Source: WRDF01 sp031552235
GTDB taxonomy: Bacteria; Bacteroidota; Bacteroidia; Bacteroidales; Rikenellaceae
Length of the DNA: 64,000 nucleotides
Reading direction: 5' to 3'
NCBI GenBank assembly: GCA_031552235.1
Contig: JAVBMR010000010.1
Location: 1-64,000 of the forward strand
In this document: positions 1 through 8,064 of the stretch, piece after piece
Layout of the letters: each line of letters opens with the position of its first letter
How positions within the stretch are numbered: position 1 is the stretch's first letter
Notes under the pieces: generated by a model
Database searches by the model: none
The model's input: the letters and a program-made list of their open reading frames with translations, nothing else
Told to the model about the DNA's origin: nothing
Position numbers and translations under genes: made by a program

Positions 1-424
1 CGGGATTCTCTATGTCACACAAGGACCCTCCATTGTATGTCCCCAAGAACTGTTGCCGGAAGAACCGCATCAGTTGCACGCGGTCATAAGGCATGGGGCG
101 CACCACAACATCGGCAAGCTCTATAACGCGGAAGTCCATGAAAACGGTATCGGGCAAACTCTCGAACGGTTTGTCTATCAGTATCGGTTTACCGCTCACA
201 TGGCTGAAAACCAACGGCGTGTTCATCCTTTGCGGAACCGTGATCGAATAACGGCCTGCGTCGTCCGTGGTCGCGTAGAAAGACGTGCCATCGAGGTATA
301 CCATAACTCTCTTGGCCGGTTCGGCGTTATCCCTGAACACGACGGTCCCCTTCAGCGTTATCGGATCAGCATAGGCCCTGCACGCTGCCAGCAAAAACGC
401 CGCGACCAATAAGATTTTTTTCAT
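1..424 (-). CDS. Carboxypeptidase-regulatory-like lipoprotein, partial (C-terminus outside window)
   Basis: The reading frame begins at the ATG at 424 and is still open at the window edge, so only the first 141 residues are visible. It starts with a basic, hydrophobic signal peptide ending in LAAC, so Cys15 should be lipidated and the protein exported to the envelope. Residues 22-100 look like a carboxypeptidase-regulatory or peptidase-associated beta-sandwich (TLKGTVVF, then DDAGRYSITVP). This domain usually leads larger outer-membrane proteins in Bacteroidota, for example TonB-dependent transporters or DUF5686-type proteins. Which of these it belongs to cannot be told from the fragment. It is divergent from the sulfatase at 560. 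Confidence 0.7.
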   Translation of the reverse strand, partial: MKKILLVAAFLLAACRAYADPITLKGTVVFRDNAEPAKRVMVYLDGTSFYATTDDAGRYSITVPQRMNTPLVFSHVSGKPILIDKPFESLPDTVFMDFRVIELADVVVRPMPYDRVQLMRFFRQQFLGTYNGGSLCDIENP

Positions 425-559
425 TCGACAGGTTTTAGATCCGGGAGTGTTCCCCAATGCCGTAAAAATACCGGTTTTGGAAACCAAAAACAATTTTCTC
501 CCGTCCATTTTTTCAGATTAATAATAAAAAACGATAACTTTACATAATCATTAATTCCC

Positions 560-2011
560 ATGAATATGAACATAACCCTGACCAGAACCGCCTCACTGGC
601 GATGACGCTGCTGCCAGCCACAGGGATGGCGGCAAAAAAAGCACAGGCCGACGCCCGCCCGAATATCGTAGTCATCATTGCCGACGACCTGCTGTCCTCG
701 GAACTGAGTTGCTACGGCGGCAAAAACATCAATACCCCGAACATCGACCGCATAGCGCGGGAAGGCGTGCGTTTCACACACAATTACGCGTCGGTGGCCA
801 TGAGCGTACCAATCAGGGCCTCGATGTACACGGGACTATACCCCGCTCACAACGGCTCGTACCAGAATCACAAATCGACGTTCAAGGGGACTAAAACCGT
901 GAACGACTTCATGCCGGAAGAAGGCTACCGCGTTGGCCGTACGGGCAAACAGCACCCCAACAACCCCGCCATCTACAAATTCAACGAAGTTCCCGGCTTC
1001 ACGGTAGGCTGTACCGCCCCAAAAGCTCCCTACAATACCGACGGCATACGCGACTTCATGCGGGAGAACGACGATCCATTCCTGCTCTACGTATGCAGCA
1101 TCAACCCCCACGCCCCCTGGACATGGGGCAACCCTGACGAATTCGACCCGGACAAGCTGGTGATGCCCGATAACTGCATTGACAACCCCATGATGCGCCA
1201 GATCTTCACGCGGTACCTCGCCGAAGTACGCGCGCTGGACAACGAGGTCGGCTCGGTGCTTGAAACACTCGAAGAAACAGGCAAACTGGACAACACCATC
1301 GTGATGTTCCTCGGCGAGCAGGGGCCGCAGATCCCGGGCGGCAAGTGGACGTGCTGGTATCCGGGCGTCAACAGCGCCCTGGTGGCACGCTACCCAAAAA
1401 CGATTGCGGCAGGCACTGTATGCAACGCCATCGTGCAGTATGAAGACCTCTTGCCCACGTTCATCGACATCGCCGGTGGCAAAGAGAGGAAAGAGCTCGA
1501 CGGACGGAGCTTCAAGAAAGCCCTGTTCGGCCAATCGGACAAGCACCGTGAGTACGCCTACGGCATCCACAATAACATTCCGGAGGGCAACTCCTACCCC
1601 ATCCGCAGCATCCGGGACGACAGGTACGCGCTGATATGGAACCTGACCCCCGGGAAAGATTACAACGAAAAGCACCTGATGGACCCCAACGACCGCGCCG
1701 GCACATGGGCGGCGTGGAAGATGGCCATTGAGAAAGACAACCAACAGGCGAGGTTCCTCTACGAACGTTTCCTGCGCCGGCCGTCGATCGAATTCTACGA
1801 CGTCGAGAACGATCCTTGGGAGATGCGCAACCTCGCCGACGCGCCGCAGCACCAGGGCCGCATCCGGAAAATGAAGGCGGAACTGATAAAATGGATGAAA
1901 GAGCAGGGGGATACGGGCGTGGCCATGGACGTGCCGATAGGCCAGGGACAACACACCGGCCCAGACACGCAGATAGACATCAACAGCAAATACGCTCCGA
2001 AAGCCAGATAG
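560..2011 (+). CDS. Sulfatase, heparan N-sulfatase/SGSH-like, serine-type
   Basis: A 483-residue formylglycine-dependent sulfatase that hydrolyses sulfate esters or sulfamates on glycans. A signal peptide occupies about residues 1-24. The calcium-binding Asp pair is at residues 42-43 (IIADDLL). The modification motif is S82-V-P-I-R followed by ASMYTG. Because the residue to be converted is serine, an anaerobic radical-SAM maturase (anSME) is expected; none is in this window. GEQG and PGGKWT further on resemble the second metal/substrate region of Bacteroides SGSH-like sulfatases, and the C-terminal YDVENDPWEMRNLAD supports that group. The gene stands alone, ended by the perfect hairpin at 2031-2076. 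The true substrate is not determined. Confidence 0.88.
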   Translation: MNMNITLTRTASLAMTLLPATGMAAKKAQADARPNIVVIIADDLLSSELSCYGGKNINTPNIDRIAREGVRFTHNYASVAMSVPIRASMYTGLYPAHNGSYQNHKSTFKGTKTVNDFMPEEGYRVGRTGKQHPNNPAIYKFNEVPGFTVGCTAPKAPYNTDGIRDFMRENDDPFLLYVCSINPHAPWTWGNPDEFDPDKLVMPDNCIDNPMMRQIFTRYLAEVRALDNEVGSVLETLEETGKLDNTIVMFLGEQGPQIPGGKWTCWYPGVNSALVARYPKTIAAGTVCNAIVQYEDLLPTFIDIAGGKERKELDGRSFKKALFGQSDKHREYAYGIHNNIPEGNSYPIRSIRDDRYALIWNLTPGKDYNEKHLMDPNDRAGTWAAWKMAIEKDNQQARFLYERFLRRPSIEFYDVENDPWEMRNLADAPQHQGRIRKMKAELIKWMKEQGDTGVAMDVPIGQGQHTGPDTQIDINSKYAPKAR

Positions 2012-2030
2012 GCACATATATTTAAACAAC

Positions 2031-2076
2031 GAAAATAGGGCGCAATCAAATCTTCATTTGATTGCGCCCTATTTTC
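2031..2076. terminator. Perfect 20-bp stem terminator
   Basis: The arms at 2031-2050 and 2057-2076 are exact reverse complements around a 6-nt loop (TCTTCA). Each arm is A/T-rich at its base, so it could terminate in either direction. It ends the sulfatase transcript, and its 3' arm carries the -33 region of the next promoter. Confidence 0.85.
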
Positions 2077-2086
2077 ACTATCTTTG
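2057..2086 (+). promoter_or_regulatory. Bacteroidetes-type promoter of the pseudouridine synthase
   Basis: TTTG (2057-2060), 18 bp, then TATCTTTG (2079-2086). The expected transcription start is about 20 bp before the ATG at 2113. The -33 box lies inside the 3' arm of the upstream terminator. Confidence 0.6.
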
Positions 2087-2112
2087 CCCGACATAACCAT
2101 AAAAATTGCCAA

Positions 2113-3087
2113 ATGGGCGAAAAAGGATCAAAATTTAAATTCGAACGCGTGGTCGAGGCCCCGGCGGAGTTGCTGGACTTCCTCCTGTCGTCGCAGCCCG
2201 ACAAGAGCCGCAACAAGGTCAAATCGCAACTCGAACACAGGCTGGTAGCCGTAAATAAGATAATGACTACGCAATTCGACACCAGGCTCTCTCCGGGCGA
2301 CCTCGTAACCGTTTCGGACGGCCGCGCCCCCGAAGCGTTCCGCCATCCCATGATCCGCATAGTCTTCGAAGACGAATACATCATAGTCGCCGACAAACGC
2401 AACGGCCTGCTTACTGTCGGCACCGACAAGGAACGCACGCGCACCGCTTTCTATCTGATGAGCGAACACGTCAAACGCTCCGACCCGGCCAACAGGATAT
2501 TCATCGTCCATCGCCTCGACAGGGAAACCTCAGGCCTGCTCGTATTCGCCAAAAGCGAAGAGATACAGAGCCTTATGCAGCGCAAATGGAAGCAGACGGT
2601 GCTGTCGCGCAAATACGTCGCCGTGGCCGAGGGCGAACTGCCCGCCGCTGAAGGCGTTATCGATGAACCGCTGTCCGAGAACAAAAATTTCAAGGTCTAT
2701 GTCGATCCTGAGGGAGAGCAGGCTACCACACAATATAAGGTACTCGCCCACCGCAACGGGTTCTCGCTGGTTGAGCTTTCGCTGGAAACCGGCCGCAAGA
2801 ACCAGATCCGCGCCCACCTCGAACACATCGGCAACCCCATATCCGGCGACAAGAAGTACAACGCGCAGACGAACCCCGCCGGCCGTGTCTGCCTCCACGC
2901 CATGGTGCTCGAATTCCTGCATCCGGTAACAGGCGAGGAGATGCGTTTTTCGACCATCCTGCCGCCGTTATTCGAGAAAGTTCTCGACGGCAAGAATGTT
3001 GCCGAACAAAAAATGATGGGTAAGTACCGCAACAGCAAAAACATAAGGCGCAAATCTATGAAAAAAGAGGGGCAAAGAACGCGTTAA
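2113..3087 (+). CDS. RluA-family RNA pseudouridine synthase with S4 domain
   Basis: A 324-residue enzyme that isomerises uridine to pseudouridine in structured RNA, probably rRNA. An S4-like RNA-binding domain covers about residues 9-68 and is followed by a PseudoU_synth_2 domain. The catalytic motif HRLDRETSG places the essential aspartate at about residue 136, and later GRKNQIRAHL is the conserved RNA-contact segment. A longer frame opens at 2062, but that position lies inside the upstream terminator and before the promoter, so the ATG at 2113 (MGEKGSK) is preferred. The basic C-terminus (KNIRRKSMKKEGQRTR) may bind RNA. Which RluA/C/D paralogue it is cannot be settled here. Confidence 0.9.
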   Translation: MGEKGSKFKFERVVEAPAELLDFLLSSQPDKSRNKVKSQLEHRLVAVNKIMTTQFDTRLSPGDLVTVSDGRAPEAFRHPMIRIVFEDEYIIVADKRNGLLTVGTDKERTRTAFYLMSEHVKRSDPANRIFIVHRLDRETSGLLVFAKSEEIQSLMQRKWKQTVLSRKYVAVAEGELPAAEGVIDEPLSENKNFKVYVDPEGEQATTQYKVLAHRNGFSLVELSLETGRKNQIRAHLEHIGNPISGDKKYNAQTNPAGRVCLHAMVLEFLHPVTGEEMRFSTILPPLFEKVLDGKNVAEQKMMGKYRNSKNIRRKSMKKEGQRTR

Positions 3088-3129
3088 ATGATTTTTTCGC
3101 GCCGCGGGTCGGCTAATTGTATTTTATTT

Positions 3130-3226
3130 TTCTATATTTCAAGAATATAGGCTGCGCCTCGGAAAATTTGCAAGTAAACTTGCATTTTCGCTCTGCTTGC
3201 ACTATATTTGCACTCGATTTTTGTCG
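3130..3226 (+). promoter_or_regulatory. Promoter module upstream of tRNA-Pro
   Basis: An AT-rich block with two Bacteroidetes -7-like boxes, TATATTTC near 3135 and TATATTTG at 3203-3210. Between them lies a GCGCCTCGG motif and an inverted TTGCAAGT/ACTTGCA pair. The same arrangement recurs at 29108-29200. The downstream box is well placed to drive tRNA-Pro. Confidence 0.5.
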
Positions 3227-3301
3227 CGGGATGTAGCGCAGTCCGGTTAGCGCGCCACGTTCGGGACGTGGAGGTCGAAGGTTCGAATCCTTTCATCCCG
3301 A
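3227..3301 (+). tRNA. tRNA-Pro (anticodon CGG)
   Basis: The acceptor arm CGGGATG pairs with CATCCCG at the 3' end. The anticodon stem CCACG/CGTGG encloses the loop TTCGGGA, giving anticodon CGG. The T-arm has GGTTCGAATCC. The C1-G72 pair is typical of bacterial tRNA-Pro. The 3' CCA is not encoded. Confidence 0.95.
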
Positions 3302-3302
3302 C

Positions 3303-3434
3303 AAAACAACGAAAGCAAAAAGCCATCCGACGGATGGCTTTTTCTTTTGGCGGCATGGACGTTGCGGACTTGTCCGCATAAGGCTATGCCGCCGGAAGAA
3401 AAAAATATGCGAAGCATTTTGCTTTCGTTGTTTT
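3303..3434. repeat. 17-bp inverted repeat flanking the tRNA-Pro terminator
   Basis: AAAACAACGAAAGCAAA at 3303-3319 has an exact reverse complement at 3418-3434. It brackets the tRNA terminator and about 100 bp of non-coding DNA. Its function is unknown. Confidence 0.6.
3317..3343 (+). terminator. Terminator after tRNA-Pro
   Basis: An 11-bp stem (AAAAAGCCATC / GATGGCTTTTT) with loop CGACG directly follows the tRNA and ends in a T run. Confidence 0.8.
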
Positions 3435-3459
3435 CAGCCGCCCCCGCGGCGAGCGGAAA

Positions 3460-3686
3460 AGGAAAGGCGAGCATTTTTTGCGAGCCAATCCTTGTTCGTT
3501 TTATTTTGGCGATTTGGGCAAAACAGCGGAGCGGAAAATGAAAAAGCCGCGTTTTTTTGCGGCTTAATCATTTTGTCGGCCCGCCACGCAGCAAATAAGA
3601 AAGGAAAACCGAGCATTTTTTTGCGAGCCAATCCTTATTCGTTTTGTTTTGGCGATTTGGGCAAAACAGCGGAGCGGAAAAGGAAA
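3460..3686. repeat. Imperfect direct duplication (two copies of about 85 bp)
   Basis: Copy 1 (about 3460-3545) and copy 2 (about 3602-3686) are nearly identical. They share GCGAGCCAATCCTT, TTTGGCGATTTGGGC and AAAACAGCGGAGCGGAAAA. A small hairpin (AAGCCGC/GCGGCTT, 3544-3565) separates them. No gene is seen in 3350-3945; the short frames here merely read through the repeat. Confidence 0.75.
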
Positions 3687-3945
3687 AATAGGATCAGCCC
3701 GGAAATTAGGTTAGAGGATTTGTATTTAATGACGCATAGTCGTTATGCCTGTTTCGTCGGCAGGCCGAAGCTCGCGGCGGGATGATAGTAGTGAAGTGAA
3801 TAGCAGCCCTCCGCATGGCGGAGCTTCGGGTTGCCGACCTTATGCGAAGGCTGAAAAACAAGCCGCTTAAAATTACCGCCAACTAAAATTCGGACTGATC
3901 CGAGAAACGAACTAAGTGAGGTAATCCTATCCCCAAGCCGAGAAC

Positions 3946-3993
3946 GAATTAATCAGGGCCATACTATATTAATAGTATGGCCCTGATTAATTC
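3946..3993 (-). terminator. Perfect 22-bp stem terminator
   Basis: The arms 3946-3967 and 3972-3993 are exact reverse complements with a 4-nt loop (ATTA). It lies about 50 bp beyond the stop codon of the minus-strand GH127-like gene and probably ends its transcript. Confidence 0.75.
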
Positions 3994-4045
3994 CCCCTAC
4001 CATAGCAAGCTACGGTGTATTGTTAATATGGCGAGCCTGCCCAGG

Positions 4046-6085
4046 CTACTTCACCGTCGTGGTGGGAAAGGCGGAGATGCGGAGCCGCGCAGCGCCCATA
4101 GGGATCAGCGTTATATCCTCCACCTCGTCCGCGCGTTTGTCAAACTCGTATGGCAAAACTGCCGTCAGCCCATACCCGTCGATCTGCCACGACGGCACTT
4201 TGCGGCCTTTCGCCTTGAACACCAACGGCGATGACTCGACCGTAAACGGGTTCACACCGGCAGCCAACGACTGCTTCTCCACGCTTATCTTAACATCCGT
4301 AGCCAAAGCGTAATTCCACGGCGAATCGGCGTATATCTCGTACGAAGGCCATTTCGAAGCGTCGGCACCAGCCTGCCACTTCGAGTCGTGTATGGCGGTT
4401 TCCTTGCTGTCTTTCTTCTCGTAGCGCTCCTTTATCTTGAGCGAAAGCGTGAGCGGACCGTAATCCACGCTGACGCTGTTCTTGTTCGCCTGCCATGTGC
4501 GCATGGATATTTCCATCGGCATTTCGAGTTCCACTTTGTCGCCGTCCGCCCATTCGCGCTCGATGCGCACATACTTGCCCGGTTCGAGTCTGGCCGACAG
4601 TTTCCTGCCGTTAACCTTCACCGCCGCGGCTTTACACCATGTCGGGATGCGGAGGTAGAGCGGGAAGGCAACCTTTTCTTTTGCAGATACCGTGAACGAC
4701 ACTTTGTCGTCGAACGGATAATCGCCCTTTTCCGTCAGCGTAACTTCCACGCCGTTGCCGACTTTAGCCTTTACCGAACAAGCGGCGTACTCTACCGCGG
4801 CCAGCCCGTTGTCGGGGGTTGCCATAACAAGATGGTTTATCATATACGGCCATCCGAAGCCGTGGTTATGCTGGCAGCAGCGGCTGCTGAACGGGTTCAT
4901 CATCAGGAACGGCCCTCCGTTGTCTATGCCGGGCTTGTGGTTCTTCGAGTCGCTGACCGTCTGGTTCGGCGAAGTTATGTAACGCAGCGACTTGTAATCG
5001 GGCATGAACGCGGCCGGGAAGCTGTTGAACGCTATATCCTCGCAGTTCTCCGCCCAGTAGGGGTCGCCGGTTATCATGAGCATTATCTGGTCGGAGGCCA
5101 TTTGTTCGGCGAAACCGCACGTTTCGGTCCCCTGGCGCGGGTCGAAGAACCCGATGCGGGCGTTCTCGTCGGCACCGAACATACCGCCCGGAACCTGCCC
5201 GAAAGCACGGCGTATAAGGCTCTGCACGTTATAGCTCGCGCGAAGCATATCGGCGTTATTGCTGAAAAGCCAATATGTGGCCGGCTCGCGGACACCCTGC
5301 GCTATGTTGACGTTATGCCAGTTGGGGAGTTCCGTAGCGCGGGTCCAGTTAGCCGTGTTGCGGTGTATCTTGTCGGCAAGGGCCAACAGCGATTTGTCGC
5401 CGGTGCGGTTGTAGAGCCATACCACGCTCCACATCATATCGCCGCCACGGCTGTTCTCCCAGTAATATTTCAGGAACTGCTCGTCGGGATAGGCGGCCAC
5501 CCATTTGAAGAATTTAGACATGACGCCGATCACCCTCTCGTCGCCGGTATATTCATAATACTCCTGCATTATCCAGCAGGCTATCATGTTCGCCCACAGC
5601 TCATACCTTCCGTTGTGCACGTTCTCAGGGCCGAAATACCCGTCTTCCCGCTGGCTGGCCATAATGGCTTCTATCCAGAATTTAGACTCTTCGAGCATTT
5701 TGGGGTCATCGAAAATATATGCGGTCATGCTGTAACCGCGCAGCCAGTAAGGCACCTCTTCCCAGCCGAATTCACCGCCCTTCGAGAGCCATGCGTTGCC
5801 GTCTTTCTGGAGCCATGCGCTTATCTCGCCGAGGTTGCCCATAAGGCCTTCTTTCTGCAATTCGAGTTGTTTGGCGATCCATCCGACGGGTTTTACCGCC
5901 CCTGCCGGGAGTTTCACGAAATACTGCGGCTGCAAAGGCGCTTTGTTGCTCGCGTAGTGCGAGTTGTACTGTGTGACGTCAGGCCTGTCGACTACAGACA
6001 CTTTGTCTGCGGCTGCGGCACTGCAAACGCTTGCTGCTGTCAGGCCTGCCGTCAGGGCGGCCGCGAATAGAGTTTTACGGATCAT
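4046..6085 (-). CDS. GH127-like beta-L-arabinofuranosidase (DUF1680)
   Basis: A 679-residue secreted or periplasmic protein with a signal peptide (residues 1-26). Residues about 60-450 match the alpha-barrel of DUF1680/GH127, with a beta-sandwich C-terminal half. The zinc-thiolate site known from HypBA1 appears intact: E321 and C323 in GTETCGF, and adjacent C403-C404 in SSRCCQHN, where the first would be the nucleophile. Family members remove terminal beta-L-arabinofuranose or related sugars from plant glycans. The CCQHN variant differs from the common CCPPN, so the exact sugar is uncertain; GH146-like or uncharacterised clans are alternatives. It is transcribed alone, with a weak TATTTTTG box on its strand at 6122-6129. 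Confidence 0.78.
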   Translation of the reverse strand: MIRKTLFAAALTAGLTAASVCSAAAADKVSVVDRPDVTQYNSHYASNKAPLQPQYFVKLPAGAVKPVGWIAKQLELQKEGLMGNLGEISAWLQKDGNAWLSKGGEFGWEEVPYWLRGYSMTAYIFDDPKMLEESKFWIEAIMASQREDGYFGPENVHNGRYELWANMIACWIMQEYYEYTGDERVIGVMSKFFKWVAAYPDEQFLKYYWENSRGGDMMWSVVWLYNRTGDKSLLALADKIHRNTANWTRATELPNWHNVNIAQGVREPATYWLFSNNADMLRASYNVQSLIRRAFGQVPGGMFGADENARIGFFDPRQGTETCGFAEQMASDQIMLMITGDPYWAENCEDIAFNSFPAAFMPDYKSLRYITSPNQTVSDSKNHKPGIDNGGPFLMMNPFSSRCCQHNHGFGWPYMINHLVMATPDNGLAAVEYAACSVKAKVGNGVEVTLTEKGDYPFDDKVSFTVSAKEKVAFPLYLRIPTWCKAAAVKVNGRKLSARLEPGKYVRIEREWADGDKVELEMPMEISMRTWQANKNSVSVDYGPLTLSLKIKERYEKKDSKETAIHDSKWQAGADASKWPSYEIYADSPWNYALATDVKISVEKQSLAAGVNPFTVESSPLVFKAKGRKVPSWQIDGYGLTAVLPYEFDKRADEVEDITLIPMGAARLRISAFPTTTVK

Positions 6086-6169
6086 TTACGAATCGGTTTT
6101 GGTTAGGGTTCGATAAAAATACAAAAATATTCCGAATAGCCAGCACTGAATACAAAAAGGAAAAACGAA

Positions 6170-6450
6170 AGAACTGGCCCGCACCGGAACGCCAAGGTGT
6201 GGAAGAGCCTTCCGGCACACGGAAAGAGCATGAATGTTAACCCTCACCGGAACGCCTGAACGTGAAATAATCCTTCGGTTATTTCGGGGTTGCTTATGCG
6301 ACACCGGCAGCCCGCCGCCGCCCCACGCAGCGGGCTGGTCGCTATGGCGACTCCGATAGGGTGGGAAAGTCAATGCGTACCAGAAACGTTGTTCTGCGAA
6401 ACCATGCCTGCCGCCGGCGGCTGACCGCGCAATTATTGCGTACAATCACA
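6170..6450. repeat. Dispersed intergenic repeat modules between GH127-like gene and lysis-unrelated response regulator
   Basis: No gene is apparent in 6130-6450. The stretch contains CACCGGAACG twice (6182-6191 and 6245-6254) and GTGAAATAA at 6262-6270. It also holds a CGCCGCCCCACG / GCGGGCTGGTCGCTATGGCGAC block. The same pieces recur near 19.9, 21.3, 25.1, 29.8 and 49.7 kb. Confidence 0.6.
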
Positions 6451-6451
6451 A

Positions 6452-6482
6452 AAAAGGACAAACCGTAAAGGTTTGTCCTTTT
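6452..6482 (-). terminator. Terminator of the hemerythrin/response-regulator operon
   Basis: A 13-bp perfect stem (AAAAGGACAAACC / GGTTTGTCCTTTT) with loop GTAAA lies 20 bp beyond the stop codon of the minus-strand gene. Confidence 0.85.
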
Positions 6483-6502
6483 ATTTTCGACGAGGCTGCA
6501 TG

Positions 6503-7111
6503 CTACTCCGCCTGCTCCGCTCTGTCTATCTCTTCGAGTTCCACCAGCTTGTTCACTATAGCATAGATGGTAAGGCCGGCGGTACTGTGTATGTCGAGCT
6601 TGGCCGAGATGTTGCGGCGGTGCGTTACCACCGTATGGGCAGAAAGGCACAGCTTATCGGCTATCTGCTTGTTGGTCATCCCCTTGACAACGCACACTAT
6701 CACTTCCTTCTCTCTCTGGCTGAGCGATTCGTGGCGTTTGTCAACCTCGCTCCTGCCCATAAGGCGCGAAAATTTGTCGCCGATCTGTTCGCCGCTGTCG
6801 TATATCGAGAATACCTCGTCGAACGCACGCGTGACCGAAGGATCGGCAAGCGACGTCTGCAGGGCTATACACTTTATATCCTGCTCGGCACCCTCCTTTT
6901 TTATCTGCTGGAGCGACAGCACGCTGAGCATCGCCGGGTTGATTATCAATATGTCGGGCCGCTGCCAGCCGAGCGAGTTTTTCAACTGTTCGGCCCCGGC
7001 CACCTCATGCACCTCGGCCTGGAGCGTACCTATATTTTTAAGCGTAGCGACAAGTCCCCGGCGTATTATCTCGGACGACTCGGCTATCGTTATTCTAACC
7101 GGCCTGCTCAT
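6503..7111 (-). CDS. LuxR/NarL-type regulator with degenerate receiver domain
   Basis: A 202-residue DNA-binding protein. Residues 1-120 have the length and pattern of a response-regulator receiver, but the phospho-acceptor aspartate is Asn58 (LIINPAM in place of LLDxxMP), and the acidic pocket is reduced to AESS. Residues 130-195 form a standard LuxR helix-turn-helix (LSQREKEVIVCVVKGMTNKQ, then SAHTVVTHRRNI). It probably binds DNA without aspartyl phosphorylation. Its start overlaps the stop of the hemerythrin gene by 4 bp, so the two are translationally coupled. It may regulate a nitrosative or oxidative stress response sensed with the partner; that is inference. Confidence 0.85.
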   Translation of the reverse strand: MSRPVRITIAESSEIIRRGLVATLKNIGTLQAEVHEVAGAEQLKNSLGWQRPDILIINPAMLSVLSLQQIKKEGAEQDIKCIALQTSLADPSVTRAFDEVFSIYDSGEQIGDKFSRLMGRSEVDKRHESLSQREKEVIVCVVKGMTNKQIADKLCLSAHTVVTHRRNISAKLDIHSTAGLTIYAIVNKLVELEEIDRAEQAE

Positions 7112-7806
7112 TTTCGGTTGCTCGCTTTACGTTCCATATCCTCGATAAGCGGTATGAACAAGTGGTCTTCGATCTCGTTGTGCGACGCGAGGTCGGACTC
7201 GCAGTTGAATATGTCGAACAGCACGCCGTTCAGCTCGTTGGAACTGTCGCCCGGATAATATTTTATAAGTATCTGCTTGAATTCCTTGAGTTTGGCCTCC
7301 ACCTGGTCGTGGTGTTTGTGGAAAATGCCTATATTATATGTCCCGTCCTGCGTGCCGTCGATAAGCGCGCGGACATAGGGGAAAACCTTCTCCTCCTCGT
7401 AGGCCATGTGCTTGCGCACCTCGCCGACATACTCGTCGAAATACTTTATTATGGCTTTCGAGAGGTCGCCGCCCGGCTTGCCAAGCACCTCGACGAGGTC
7501 GCGCCTTATGCCCGGCAGGCGGAACCCGAGGAAATAATCGTGCGAGTTATGCAGGTATGTCAACAGCGACTGGGGCGATACGGACATGGCGTCGGCCCCG
7601 GCTACATCGTTGTCGAGCAGCATGTTTGCCACCGCCATGAAAGTTTTGGTATCGACGCCGTGGTCGCGGCACACCTCGTCTATGGTTCGGTCGGCAAAAC
7701 CCAACCCTATCCCAAAGCGGCTCATTACCAATAATATGCGATAATTATTAACCACCAGGTCGGCCATCTTGTCCGAAACTTTATATTTTCCTACCCTGTC
7801 CATCAT
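7108..7806 (-). CDS. Hemerythrin HHE-domain protein, RIC/YtfE-like di-iron repair protein
   Basis: A 232-residue cytoplasmic protein. The C-terminal two thirds hold a complete hemerythrin-type di-iron site: H in YLHNSHDY, HxxxE in RKHMAYEEE, H in IFHKHHDQ and HxxxxD in ASHNEIEDH. The N-terminal about 80 residues resemble the helical region found in iron-sulfur-cluster repair proteins (ScdA/YtfE group) without a clear CxxC. Such proteins protect iron-sulfur enzymes from NO and oxygen damage, which would suit an anaerobe. It is the first gene of a two-gene operon with the LuxR-type regulator; a good promoter lies upstream. Confidence 0.82.
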   Translation of the reverse strand: MMDRVGKYKVSDKMADLVVNNYRILLVMSRFGIGLGFADRTIDEVCRDHGVDTKTFMAVANMLLDNDVAGADAMSVSPQSLLTYLHNSHDYFLGFRLPGIRRDLVEVLGKPGGDLSKAIIKYFDEYVGEVRKHMAYEEEKVFPYVRALIDGTQDGTYNIGIFHKHHDQVEAKLKEFKQILIKYYPGDSSNELNGVLFDIFNCESDLASHNEIEDHLFIPLIEDMERKASNRK

Positions 7807-7822
7807 ACTTTATATTGTCATG

Positions 7823-7854
7823 CAAAGATACCTTTTTCGACTTAAAATGACAAA
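7823..7854 (-). promoter_or_regulatory. Promoter of the hemerythrin operon
   Basis: Read on the minus strand: TTTG (7854-7851), 20 bp, TATCTTTG (7830-7823). This is a near-consensus Bacteroidetes sigma-ABfr promoter with a leader of about 10-15 nt before the ATG. Confidence 0.75.
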
Positions 7855-7988
7855 AGTACCGCGCACACAATTAGATACAAATACCTAACCTTTGCGATAA
7901 AGCGCCGCGGCGATACCGAACCACGCGAACAGGGGAAATAATGAGTTGCTTTTTGCGCCAACCGTTATCAATTACAGGAAATGTTACG

Positions 7989-8041
7989 TATATTTGCACA
8001 GGCGCGAATAACAAGAATTATCCAATGCTACCGGCATTGGG
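7989..8041 (+). promoter_or_regulatory. Promoter box and leader hairpin before the ECF sigma gene
   Basis: TATATTTG at 7989-7996 is a good -7 box. A 7-bp hairpin (CCAATGC/GCATTGG) at about 8021-8040 lies in the leader, just ahead of the GTG start at 8065. It could affect translation. Confidence 0.45.
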
Positions 8042-8064
8042 GTAATTCACGATATGTTATTTAG

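Noticed and set aside
53..412. 119-codon plus-strand frame at the window start
   Set aside because: It lies opposite the edge-truncated lipoprotein, which has a lipobox and regular coding character.
3132..3474. Minus-strand frames across the tRNA-Pro region
   Set aside because: They read through the tRNA gene and its terminator and show no protein family similarity.
4388..6070. 560-codon plus-strand frame opposite the GH127-like gene
   Set aside because: It is the antisense shadow of a gene with intact catalytic motifs, and its translation is rich in Arg, His and Val with no recognisable domain. Long shadows of this kind are common here because of high GC.
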